This document shows positions 9,698-21,071 of a DNA stretch of 64,000 nt, piece after piece; position 1 is the first letter of the stretch; each line of letters starts with the position of its first letter. A program made the translations under genes and the position numbers. This stretch comes from Leguminivora glycinivorella. Its lineage: Eukaryota > Arthropoda > Insecta > Lepidoptera > Tortricidae. Below the pieces are notes generated by a model. That model was not told the DNA's origin. It searched no databases and worked only from the letters and a program-made list of their open reading frames with translations. The stretch is from the NCBI RefSeq assembly GCF_023078275.1, contig NC_062971.1, positions 496,001 through 560,000 on the forward strand, in the 5' to 3' direction.

Positions 9698-10700
9698 TAA
9701 ACTGAGCACTCGTTGGATACCAGTGATCAGTTACGTTACGAGAGCTAATTCTTGACATACATTAAGTATGAATCAAGCCATTAGAATCTAATCCGCCTGT
9801 AAACAATCGCAATAACGCCAAATGGTGCTCAAAGCGTTGTAGCCAGAATACGTGTTGTATTGTTTCTGGAGTTGCGTTTCAGGTGCTGAGCTTTAGATGG
9901 CTTTAGTTACAGTTACGAGTTACAGCTGGCACGTGATTATGGTCGAACTAAGTTAACTCTGCCTTGAATTTGACGTGACTGTTTAACCTTTTCATCGCCC
10001 TTAAACAATGTGCTCGATAGGACTTAAACCCTGATTATTCGTGCATCGCTCTCCATTCCATTTCATTATTTACTTTTCCTTACATTTACAGTAGGTATTA
10101 CTCAAAATTGGTATGACGTACTTGTAGCCCGAACAAACTATAACTGTGACGTTTTCGATCAAAAGGTACTGCATTTTTGGTGGTCGATAAGTTTGATTTC
10201 ACTTCACAAACCTTCTTGAACTTATCGTGGGACTCCGTCAATTTGCGCAAAAATGTCCTATAATATTTCATTATTTATATTGAAGTTATTATGCAAATAG
10301 TATCTTATGCCACTCGACAAAAGGGTACAACAACAGTTAGTCATGAGTACCTTTTTGATTCAAAATTATACATTTTTAGTAGTAATACGATTGTCAAGAC
10401 TAAATAATATATGTCTAAAAATAATATCAATTTTCAAAGCAAACGTCTTGTCGTTATTCTTACATTTCTTACCGAAAACCGATTGGTCTTTCAAGTAATA
10501 GGCTACTAGTCCGATGAAAAAGGACCGGCCTACGCTGAAAGATGGTCACGATTCAGCAAAGACATATTTATAGACCGTATCTCGACACAATACGGTTCAT
10601 AGTTAACGTTTTATACGTTGATATAAACAGCAAAGAAAACTATACTTTATTTGATGGGGCTTAGGTTGCTTTCGTTTGCCTATGCCCGTGTCGCAGTTCT
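9698..10700. other. No gene or recognised repeat
   Basis: AT-rich unique-looking sequence; one short open frame (10307-10498) has no recognisable features. Confidence 0.4.
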
Positions 10701-10810
10701 ACAAAGATACGAACACGGCCAACGTGTCAAATATGTATACACGACCTTAATATACAGGCAATAATGCCCTGTATACTTACTTTTGGCACTTTGGCTGTAT
10801 ACATCTTTGT
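10701..10810. mobile_element. 110-bp MITE
   Basis: The left arm acaaagatacgaacacggcc...tatac and the right arm gtatacttac...atacatctttgt are imperfect inverse complements. A fragment of the same family may lie near 61423-61455 (tttggcacttttcgcacctt). Confidence 0.6.
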
Positions 10811-11321
10811 TGCTAACTGTCGACGGGTAAAATCGGACTTTTATTTGGTTGTTTTAAGCTTTAGTTTTCTTTAGATGTGGTTGGGTTGGGAGAGGACAAT
10901 AAGTAGGTTTTATCTGGTTTTTCCAAAGGTTTACAGTTAGGTTGTTCGATGGTAGATTGCCGGTCTTTGGACGATGTTTTAGCGGGTGCGATATTTGTCA
11001 GACTTGTGAGCTAGTTTAGAATTTTCGATCTCTTTTACTTTATCTAATTTATTGCGATGATGTACCTAATATGAAGTATATTCTAAATCTCTAACTACTA
11101 TAAATTAGGTATTCAGTTCAGTCTTCAAACTATAAATTATCCAATCATCAGATCGAACAACTAACATTGAATTGATAATTATTTTCTAATGTTTTTTATC
11201 AACGAAAAAAAAATCAACCCAACTTTTGATTTCTAAAATATGTAATGAGTTTCCGTCAAGCAGTTCTCGGTATTATTATGTATCGTTATAAAAAAAAAAA
11301 CTATTTTATTTGACCCTCTTT

Positions 11322-12371
11322 TTAACCCTTTACCGCATGGATTTTTTAATCTCTACGAATTAAATATATGTGATAAAATAACATAAACGTAATAAAATAA
11401 AAATTATGAAAAAAATCTAAATTCAACCTAATTAGAAATATTAGTAAAAAACCACCAGTTCCAGATTAGGAACTATATGCATCAATGGCTACGCCGTGTC
11501 CCTGGTCTAATTTGGAACAGTATGCGGTAATATGTATGGGAACGAAGATGACAAAAAAAATACAGTTTCAAATAACGTTTTTTACTTTTAATAATTTCGC
11601 GTGAAAAAGAAAACCAAAGCAATTGATGACAATATAAAAATAAACTTTTTACATGAAAAACAATGTCCTCAATAAATTATTTTACGTGAAAAATATGGAA
11701 ACAATTGCGGTCTTTGTTTAGGCAAAAATAACATCTGCATTTGTGGCAATATATATGCGATTTCAGGCTATAATGTTTGTAATACGATACCTAAACTGTA
11801 AATTTTAAATTGTTGATTTTTTTTGGAAATAGACTATTTTTTATTTTATTTTAAAATACTTTAAGTAAAATAATATATGTACGAAACACTGACTGCATGA
11901 AGTTCCATATTTGTCAAACTCACAAAAAAACCACTAATGCATACAGTTCCACATTAGTCTAATCTATTTTACCTATAACGCATAGTGTTCCATTTTAGGA
12001 ACATACTTTAACGACATCATACATAGTAATTTAAATATAAATACTTATGCGTTTTACCATAAAATCATGCGGCATCCATTGTTTTAATAATTACTACTTA
12101 AAATATATTTATTACACTGAATACAATCACGAAAATCGTATATCAAAGTTGTAGATCGCACTTGCAACTAAAAATTGCCGAACGTCGGTAGAAATAAAAA
12201 CGTTTCATGGACCACTGACTAGATAGAAGTCATAACGAGTACAGAAAATGTTCCGTAGTATGCATACTTTCTACCCGGTAGAAGTTGAGCAAAACAAATG
12301 ACATTTCAATTGATTTACGAGGAAAATAACATTACGTTCCAAATTTGGAACCATATGCGGTAAAGGGTTAA
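11322..12371. mobile_element. piggyBac-like non-autonomous element, TTAA-flanked
   Basis: TTAA at 11322-11325 and 12368-12371 bracket inverted ends CCCTTTACCGCAT and ATGCGGTAAAGGG. TTAA targets and C-rich ends are hallmarks of the piggyBac superfamily. The 1042-bp interior is AT-rich with no transposase frame. It repeats a terminal-like motif (gcat...agttccanattag and its inverse) at about 11446, 11499, 11898, 11937, 11980 and 12337, which may be spare transposase-binding sites. Class call is inference from ends and target only. Confidence 0.75.
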
Positions 12372-12840
12372 GCTATCTTTTTCATGCCATCACTTTGGTT
12401 GCCATCAGTTTGAAATAATATTTCCATCATTCTGAAAGACTTTTCCCGTTCTAGACGAATATGCCTTCTTTTACAGTTTACCTTATTTATTTAATAGAAA
12501 AATCTTACAGTACGAGTACAAAAAGGTTAACTTAATCCTTTAAGGCATTGTCTATAAACAACCTCGAGGCTAAGCTCGTAAGCAGAGAGGTAGTATTCGA
12601 CACAACGAGAGCGAAAAGCTTTAAAGTTGCACTAGTTACTTACAGAAATAAACATACCAATACAAAAGCTCGCTAATAGAAAAGCACAAAGTTCAGTACA
12701 AACAACTGCATGCTTCGGCAACATTACCCAGTGAACTAGTCAAACGTAATCCCTATTTGAACGTAATAAGTTCTATCAAAGCTGTTACTTCTCCTTTTGT
12801 AGCAAACAAAATAGCTCGGGGCGCGCAAATCGCGCGTGAA

Positions 12841-13145
12841 CCGCTTAGCACCGCCATTTGCATTGCTATCTCGGCTTGGGCCGATGTGGCTGTTTTTTTC
12901 AATCTGGGCTTATTTAGGGGATTCTTTCACTGAATATATGCGGAGTATATAAAATGATAATGAAGTGTTTACAGAAAATAGAGTCAAAAATACATGATGC
13001 ATAATTATATACATCACTTTGCATTTAAGGGTTAATAATGTTAAACGCTTGCGTCAAACGCTTAGCACCGCCATTTCTATTGCTATCTCGGCTTGGGCCA
13101 ATGTAGACTGTTTTCAATCTGGGTTTATTTGGGGGATTTCTTCAG
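12841..13145 (+). repeat. Local direct duplication of a ~90-bp segment
   Basis: Segments 12841-12930 and 13057-13145 both read cgcttagcaccgccattt, gctatctcggcttgggcc, then caatctggg.ttattt.ggggatt. They are about 90% alike and 217 bp apart. The second lies in a short open frame (13019-13264) that I do not recognise. Confidence 0.75.
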
Positions 13146-13558
13146 TTGTGTCTTTTTATGCTTTAGTGAACAATATTGATAATAAAGAAGTGACAGAGAG
13201 TACGTTAGTGTTTAAACCTATAAAGGACAGTAAATTTTTGATGTATAATGTACTTACTTATTAGGTACTAATTTAAAAATGATTTTCTTAATACGGTACA
13301 TACAACTTTACATATAAAAAAGATTTTTAAATTGTGGTTAGTCCATGTACGTCGTTAAATAAATGCGGAAATGTTAACTGGGTGAATCAACTTTTCTTTG
13401 CCAGCAAAATTGCGCATACTTCGACTACATGTGGTCAGAAAATTTAATTTGTATTTATTGTAATTAGTTTATACTTATTATATTAAAAACAGATATACAA
13501 GCTATGCAATACATCATGTTTTTATAGGATTTGCTATTTTATTACTTTATTTCGAGCA

Positions 13559-13623
13559 GTGACCCAGTGGACATAGCTGTCCCTCACTTTTGTATGAAAA
13601 AAGTGTCTCTTCCACTGGGTCAC
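13559..13623. repeat. 65-bp foldback
   Basis: gtgacccagtgga at 13559-13571 and tccactgggtcac at 13611-13623 are exact inverse complements, with a second weaker inner pairing (cactttt / aaaagtg). Confidence 0.7.
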
Positions 13624-15600
13624 ATATAGATTTAATTGTAAATGTTTGTTTTATTTTAATTATTCCCTTAATATAAAATAAAAATAAGGATCTTTATTCA
13701 CGATGGCCAGGTTAAAACTCACAAAAGTAGAGCTAATAATAAGTATGGGCAATTCTTGCAAAAAGCAAGAAAAAGTTGATTCACCCAACTAATGCGGAAA
13801 TTTTTAGTGTTATTAAGACGAAAATGATGTGTAAAGAAATATTACAAAAAAAAACGGAAACAAGCACTTGCAAATTACACACAAATTGTCGCATTCCGAG
13901 ATCAAATACATGAGTTTCCAAAGATCAAAAGTACCATAACATAACTATTCATGATGACGAGATATTAAATAAAATTTATTTCCAATCACTATGTGATTTA
14001 CCGAAGACGTCTTTGATAAGAATATGAGTAAATAAACTAGAACATCTTTTTACAATAATAAGCCTTCTAACACAAGCGAGCAAACATAACCTCCCCCTCA
14101 TCCGATTGCGCAGTAACTGCTGAAGTTGCCAAGTATCCAGAAACTTAAGTAATTGCGAGAATACATCGAGTAATACGATTTAATGGGATTACAAGTTTTC
14201 CTAAGGATGCAGCTTTTGCCGTTAATGTGGCCTGAAATGATGCTGAACGGCTTTTAGTGATAAAGGATTTTGGAAGTGTTGGTAAACTTAAGATAAAATG
14301 TAAAGATAAAAAATCTAGAAGCATACTTTAAAAAGAATGAATACAAGATTTAATGTAAAGATAATGGCTCCATTTTGAGGACAGATGGGAAACTGACATA
14401 GGGCCAGTTGCTTCAACCACTGTTAACAGACACATCAAGATCACGCAGCAGATGTCTATGAAAATTTCCATATAAAAAAAAATTGCGAACTCTAAATTCG
14501 ATAGCAAGTAAGTAATCTTTTCAATAACCTAAGAATAAATGGCGGTTTCACAGCGACGCTGAAACGATATAATTTTAAACCACCCCACCTTTATCTTCGT
14601 TCCAATAGTCTTATTCTTTCTAGTTGGATAGTTAAGTCATTTTGATTTAAGATGGTAGTTCAATGGAACTCAGTTGACGTCGTAGGAATTTTGTAAGAAA
14701 TCTGTAAAATATCTCTATTTTATTAGGACATTTGTACATTAGCTGGTATTACTTTGCAAACCGTTAAATAAGTTTCGAGTTTCATCAATCGTCTAAGCTA
14801 AAGGTAAACTATTAGAATCCGCTGTGATGATTAAAAATGACATGATTTCATTATTATAATTTCTAAGGAAACATAACTATCAACAATGAAAGAGAAGCAA
14901 TGTTAATACTTGCACATTTTTCATAGAAGTGTTTCTACAGCCAGCTTTCATTACTTGTGCATTTCTATTGAGTAGGTACTGTTACCCGTATAAACGAGTA
15001 TATTTGTATAAAGTATACATATATGTATGTTTATCGCACGAAGCGACTCGCGACGCTAAATACCTACTTGCGGCAATGACACTGCGTGTCGGGAAATGGC
15101 GAGGTTTGGTCCAAGTTGGAAACATATTGAAGCAAATTATAAAATCTTATGTAAACAAAACACAAATACTATATTACTAGCAAACAAGGTAAAGGTGTTT
15201 AAAAAAGTAAATTAATAATAAAACCCTTCTTTACAAATACTTCAAAAAAATATTGAACTAGTAAAGACTATCCCTATTTCATGTCCGTCTTGCACATATG
15301 CTAATCGATATTTTTGATGCGTACCTACTTAAAGATAACTAGAGTATTAAAGTAACTCATATAAAATAATATCATCATTTAAAAATGTGCATAACAAACA
15401 TGAATACGTTTTCATTGTTTTATGTTCGCAACTTATATGAACAACGGCAGTCACAGATGTAGCTACAATAAAATTCCAAGAACTTCAAGTACACTACAAA
15501 CCTCAAAACAAACTGTAAACTATTTACAACACAGAGCTTCAGTAAAGCGTTTGAATAGCTTGTGCATGACCGAGATACGAAATACAATTTGGGAGATAAA
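13624..15600. other. No gene; scattered repeat fragments at most
   Basis: AT-rich sequence. A short piece near 14402-14440 (ggccagttgcttcaaccact) resembles a MITE end similar to that at 22846. Open frames at 14929-15180 and 15422-15604 look accidental. Confidence 0.4.
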
Positions 15601-15660
15601 GTAGCGGGCCGAATGTTGCTCCTTGCGGCACACCGCGCGGGAAATAGCCGGGAAGTGGAG
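15600..15660 (-). pseudogene. Possible relic of a reverse transcriptase motif
   Basis: On the minus strand one frame reads RGVPQGATFGPLLYLP, which matches the conserved RT motif GVPQGxxxGPLL of LINEs. The flanking residues do not look like RT, and the piece sits in an isolated GC-rich patch (15600-15720). A chance match cannot be excluded. Confidence 0.35.
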
Positions 15661-16238
15661 CCGAGAGCTAAACGCCGCGGAGACAGATTTGTTTTATTCA
15701 GCCCCCGCGAGTGTTGCGTGATACACGCCAAATAGAGGAATTTTGTTTCGAGAAAATGTATTTTCTAGAAGTGTGGCGCACTCAGTTGCTTATGTCATGT
15801 TTACGATATCCTGTTTGCAATGAGAGTTTCGATTGGAAAATGCTATATGAAAGGACTTGCTTAAGAGGACATAATAATTATATTAAATAACGATTTTGAA
15901 CCAACTTTTACACAAGTCGGCGGTGTTCAATGTCCAAAATTATTACAAAATTTCATTCTCATGAATTTTTCATTAGGTATCGAGTTTTTTACGGAGATAA
16001 GGTCGTCTCCGAAACATTGGAGGTTAGTTTTAAATGTATTTTTCATTTTGTTACGTATTAACAGTACTTTAGTTTAGTTTTATACCTATCTAGAATAAAT
16101 AAAGCCAAATATAAATCCTTCAATAAACAACATATCCCTCAAAATATTTCACGTTGAAAAATGTCTATTCCCTGTGAAGGTCAAAAAAAACTTTTGAACT
16201 TTTCAAAACTTGCACGTCTGTAAATGTGCTAGTCTTAA

Positions 16239-16454
16239 AATATTTCCCCAAAACCCGCTACTGAATCTCAAATGCCAGAAACCACAAGTACTAACATATC
16301 AGCAGTAAGCACTCCTCTAAACGAAGACGAGGGCCATAAAAGTTTAACGCCGCGGTTCATGTCGGGAATCGAACGTGGACTGCTTCTACCAAATGATGTT
16401 AATATTTTAACCGCTGAGAGTGTACAGTCAGATCGTATACAAATTGTAGAATGA
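16239..16454 (+). CDS. Unrecognised coding-like open frame, probably a fragment
   Basis: A frame open from about 16239, with an ATG at 16272, runs 60 codons from that ATG to a stop at 16452. Its composition is protein-like and hydrophilic (residues such as STPLNEDEGHKSL, then MSGIERGLLLPNDVNI), unlike the AT-driven frames nearby. An aataaa lies directly after the stop. I do not recognise a family; the C-terminus of a decayed transposase is one possibility. No splice acceptor is obvious just upstream. Confidence 0.3.
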   Translation, partial: NISPKPATESQMPETTSTNISAVSTPLNEDEGHKSLTPRFMSGIERGLLLPNDVNILTAESVQSDRIQIVE

Positions 16455-17035
16455 AATAAATTATAATATAAATTCTGCTTTTAATCGAGTTATATGGTAT
16501 TAGCTAAATTGTTACCCAATAGTCCCAAATATTCTCTGATGTTTGCTATTGTAGTTTTACTTACTAGATAGTGTTAAAATATGTATTATTTCCGCTGAAT
16601 TGTAAAACATGCTGAGTACACTTGTTTTGGATCTCGTGCTAGTTTTAAGCCACTTAGCATAAGATTTAATTGTTATCAAGATTTTGTACGAAATCTGTTT
16701 GGTGTACCTGATAAAGTAAAATAAAATAAAAAAATGAAATAAAGTAGCAAAGACAAATTTGTATTAAATTTATACTATAAAGAAAGGCTGAAAAAAAAAA
16801 CGCATTGAAAACGTATATTTATGAGAGTGAAATTAAAGTTTTACAAATGTGATGTAATTTTCGGGTTTAGTATGTAATTGTTTGTGGGCGCTATTAGTTT
16901 ATCCATACCATAAATGTCATTTACCGTGACGTTTACAATTCAAGTAACGTATTCTTGAATCTTAAAAATTAATGGGATCTCTGTTAAATAAAAGCCTAAG
17001 TTATCCTTGATTAAGACCTGTGTTCTAATCCCCAT

Positions 17036-17155
17036 ATTCATAAACGTGCACTAAAGTTATCAAGCCGATAAAGTTCATTTGTCCCTTTCTATCACACTAA
17101 TAGATCGGAAAGGGACAAACTTTATCGGTTTGATAACTTTAGTGTACATTTATGA
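17036..17155. mobile_element. 120-bp foldback MITE
   Basis: Long arms (actaaagttatcaa.ccgataaag, then tttgtcccttt) are nearly perfect inverse complements around a 10-bp centre at about 17095-17105. The outermost bases attcata / tatgagt continue the pairing imperfectly. Confidence 0.8.
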
Positions 17156-17582
17156 GTAAGTGGGTAAAAGTGTGCATGTTCTGCGGTTCTTTTATTTGTT
17201 GTTATATAAAACAGTATTCGTTTATGTTATAGGTATCTAATACAAAACTTTAACTTTACAATGTTCACTGTTTTTAACAGAGCACTTAAACCGTATGTCA
17301 CGTTTATTAATGCAATTAAAGCATCGATTCGTTCGACTTTTATATTTTTTTGGACTGTATTTGGTGCAGACGCGAATCTGTTGGAAATCTCATTTGTGGT
17401 TTTATGGGCGACGAGTGATAAAAATATGAATCGGGTAGTCGAAACATTCCACGCTGTATACTCTGTACTGTAATTTTTGATATTTGAAGAAAATAAACAA
17501 ATATTTTTTACATTTTCGGATAGCTACATAATAATATGTTATTTAACCAACCAAATACTATAAGAAGATAAATATTATAAGA

Positions 17583-17740
17583 AGAGTGGCCGTGGACGAC
17601 CCTGACTTACATTGATGTCTGTAGTTAAAAAGACCTCACCTAGAGACCTGGAACATATATAACTGAAAAAAATTGATTAGGAGAGCCGACCCCAAATAAA
17701 AATGGGAGAGGGCCAGAAGAGAGAGAGATAAAGAGATATA
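17583..17740 (+). pseudogene. Decayed RTE-type LINE ORF C-terminus
   Basis: Across two frames the sequence reads RGRPRLTYIDVCS, then KDLT.RDLEHI, then a WIRRADPK-like end (gggagccgaccccaaataaa). This is the usual last part of RTE-clade endonuclease/reverse transcriptase proteins. It contains stops and a frameshift, and no further upstream match survives. Confidence 0.6.
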
Positions 17741-18059
17741 CTATTAAATATCATTGTCATTCAAAACTGATTAAATTTAAGTTTGCTCACTTGGCACACT
17801 TTAAAAAGTTTAGTCTTAAATACATTTTGGTATGCCAAACTTACTTTTTTCAAGGAAAAAAATTTTAAGGGCAGCCTCTGACTAAAGTTTCCTTTATTAA
17901 TACACATAATATGGACAAACATTTCCTAATATATTTCAAAAAATCATAGCCATACATTTACCAAAAATACCAGATAGTAAAGAAATAAAGGTTTATAATG
18001 ATATGAGATATTGAATAATAATGTAGTTATTAGATAATAATGTACTTGACTGTTTCATT

Positions 18060-18222
18060 ATTTAATTTAATTTATATTTAGTTATAGGAATAATTATGCA
18101 TATTATTTACTGTAAAACGGTTGATTGTGACACAAGCTATAATTGTTTATTAATACTGTAACATCTGTAAACTGATATGCACAATCTGACAATAAATGAT
18201 TACTTACTTACTTACTATAAAG
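18060..18222 (+). repeat. LINE 3' end with (ACTT)n tail
   Basis: gcacaatctgacaataaatg followed by attacttacttacttac. The aataaa signal plus tetranucleotide tail indicates a truncated non-LTR insertion. Confidence 0.55.
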
Positions 18223-18320
18223 CTGCCTACCAAAGAGATATGCAAATATTTTATCTGCCGCATATTATATTCAGAACAACATTCTTGCAATAGTAACTTA
18301 AAATATTTTCTTTCCTCCCG

Positions 18321-18448
18321 GCGTAGCTGAAACGACAATCGTTGACGCTAGATGCCGGATATACAGTCTGACTCTGTCGCGCCAATACGGAAGAGTGATA
18401 GAGATAGCGATAACGATATCATCGTAAGCGTTTGTGCATTTGGCTACG
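18321..18448 (+). mobile_element. 'attcggctacg' MITE, copy 2
   Basis: Runs from gcgtagctgaaacgacaatc through ctgactctgtcgcgccaata to gtgcatttggctacgt. The inverted outer words are gcgtagc and ggctacg. Confidence 0.65.
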
Positions 18449-19009
18449 TCCCCTTATCTCTTCCAGTAGCCGAATGGCGTAAATATCGGAATCCTCCATA
18501 AACAGCCTCTGGTGCCGGATATTAAACTTTAGTTTATCGATTGTTGATTAAACGTGGATTTATAAACACACCCGGCCCGATATTGCCTGCCTCAGGATAT
18601 TTGATTCTATATTTGAAATACGCGGATTGTGAAATATTATAGTCCAATTTGTTAGTAAAATTGGATTATAATATTACAATTACGTGGTTGGGTGATTGAC
18701 TCGTAAGCAATAAGGGGAGGTTGCAAAATAGTTGGCGCTTGATGGTTTGAAGTGTTTGAACGCTCGTAAAGATATATATTTCCGGGATAGGCGTGACTAT
18801 TTGCTATCGAAGAATGGGTATTTATACAAGTCAAACATTAACTGTCATAGTTCGCAGAGTATTCTATAATATTTTAATTATCTCCTGAAACTCTTAATAG
18901 TACGTGCTCAGACGATGTTTTACTTTAATACATATTATTATTACTCATTTTATTTATTTTGCTTCTTAATACATATTATTATTTCCTTTATTTATCTTCC
19001 TTCTTAAGT

Positions 19010-21071
19010 TAGGTTTTGTACAATATGAGTATAAAAGTAAAATAAAAATAACACTTACAAAACAATATAAAAGATATAAACACATTATAAAAAACCTAAC
19101 CTAGGGTGCCGCCAGCAGCGGGGCAGGGCCCAAGCTGCCGGTGGTTAGGGCCGCAGAGAGAGGAACCGTCGGACTATCCGCGCTGTGTCCAAAATCACCG
19201 CCTTCTGTATCTGACCCTTGATCCAACCACCGAGCGAGAGTCTCTTAAGATGTTGGTCGAGACTCTTCGCTATGAGACCGTTCGCTGAAACGACTATCGG
19301 GACAATGATCGTTGAATCAACATCCCACATGGTGGTTATCTCGTGAGCTAAGTCTAGGTACTTACTGGACTTGTCCTTCTCGGCTTTCACGAGATTCTCA
19401 TCATGGGGGATGGTGATGTCAACGAGCACGGCCCGGCGTTGCGGTCGATCTATTATCACAATGTCCTGTCAGTGATAATAGATCGATCCCAATAGAGCGT
19501 GGCACGGCCATTTTCAAGAACTGGCGCAGGTAAGTACTTGTAGTACGGTACTTCGCGGTCCACAAGGCCGTATTGAAGAGCAAGCTGCTGGTGAATGATC
19601 CGGGCTACGAGATTATGCCTGTGCAAGTACTCACCGTTAGCAAGATGAGAACAACCGGAAATGATATGCCTGAGTGATTCTCCGGGACGGCGGCATGCCC
19701 GACAAATGTCGACCGTGCCGTCCTTCAGGATATATTTCCGGTAGTTGTTCGTCATCATAACTTCGTCCGCAATTGCACAGGCAAAACCCTCAGTTTCTCC
19801 GAAGAGGTCCCCGAATCGTAACCAGTTCACCGATGCGAGCAGGTCTACATCGGGTCCCGTGAGGGCCTTGTAGAACCGCCCGTGTAGCTGCTTGCTCTCC
19901 CATACCGCCTTGCGGTCCGCAGCACTTAGTACCACAGGTTTGCGCCAGTTCTCTTTCGCCAAGGAGAGCGGCGTGAGGTTTCCGTCCACTGCAACCACAT
20001 CACGATGCATCCCACACTCGTTGTTAAGGAAGTAATTCCTGAGATTGTACACCTCACGGTTGTGGAGATTTTTGGCGTTTAGGAAGCCTCGACCTCCGCA
20101 CTTCCGTGGGATGTACAATCTCATAACAGACGAGCGCGGGTGTAACATACGGTGTGTGGTAAGCAGTGACCGGACCCTCCGATCCAGGGCGTCCAGCTCT
20201 GTCTGTGTCCACCTTAGTATGCCAAAGGAGTATGTGAGTAGAGGCATTACCCAGGCGTTAAAGGCGCGCACTTTGTTGCCTCCTGACAAAAGACTGTTAA
20301 GGACTTTTGTCAGCCGACTGAAAAAGCGCTCCTTCACCGACCGTCTAATGCCAACATCCTCAATACCCAACGACTGTGACATACCAAGGTACTTATAGGT
20401 TTCTGATTCAGAGATAGATATGAACGACATCGTCTCAGAAAGTTGTAAATTTTCTGAATTTACAACCTCCCCCCGCTGTACATGCATAACCGCACACTTA
20501 TCGACACCAAACTCCATTCTGATGGCGTTACTGAAAACTTCTGTGGTTTTCAATAGCACCATCAGGTCTTGGGTGTTCGGTGCAAATAGTTTGAGATCGT
20601 CCATGTACAGAAGGTGAGAGATGACTTCACCCTCTCTCCGAAGCCGGCAACCTAGCCCTGAATCCTTCAGCAGGGTGCTGAGGGGATTCAGAGCTAGGCA
20701 GAACCATAATGGACTCAGACTGTCACCCTGGAATATTCCTCGCTCAATCCTTATGAAGTCCTGCGGGCCAGTGGGGTCATCTCTGCCTCCTGGTTGACGA
20801 AGGACTGTGGTCCACTGCCTCATACATGCAGCCAGGAAGGATATTAAAGCTGCATCAAGTTTATACAGCTCCAATACCCTTCCCAGCCATGAATGAGGCA
20901 CTGAATCATAGGCCTTCTTATAGTCAATCCAAGCGACCGAGATGGCCCCCTTGTTCCGCCGAACTTGTTGGCAAATGGTCATGTCTATGAGGAGGAGCTC
21001 TTTAGTACCACGGGACCCAACCCTACATCCATTTTGAGCGGGGGCCAGAATGTTGTTAGCGACAATATGCG
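19010..21071 (-). mobile_element. R2/R4-type LINE (restriction-like endonuclease class), 5'-truncated
   Basis: Non-LTR retrotransposon on the minus strand. Its ORF runs 21071 to 19145 in two frames (see the pseudogene entry). After the stop comes a GC-rich stretch (19106-19140), then an AT-rich tail with aataaa-like words to about 19010. The 5' end is cut inside the RT domain at 21071, exactly where the ATT-repeat tail of an RTE element begins. The surviving piece is about 2.06 kb and lacks the N-terminal zinc finger/Myb part expected of R2-like proteins. Confidence 0.82.
19145..21071 (-). pseudogene. R2/R4-like reverse transcriptase-endonuclease, broken near its C-terminus
   Basis: The main frame (21105-19456) is 549 codons, but its first ~10 residues come from the neighbouring RTE tail. 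RT motif A is AWIDYKKAYDSVPHSWL (about residues 58-74), motif B RGIFQGDSLSP (122-132) and motif C LLYMDDLKLFA (165-175). A CCHC knuckle follows: CRACRRPGESLRHIISGC. The frame then shifts at about 19456-19462, and a 104-residue frame (19459-19145) continues with DRPQRRAVLVDITIP, NLVKAEKDKSSKYLDLAHEI and VSANGLIAKSL, which is the PD-(D/E)xK-like endonuclease. From family knowledge, the PD part of the nuclease motif should lie right at the break and seems to be missing, so a short deletion probably removed it. The RT core itself is open. Confidence 0.85.
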
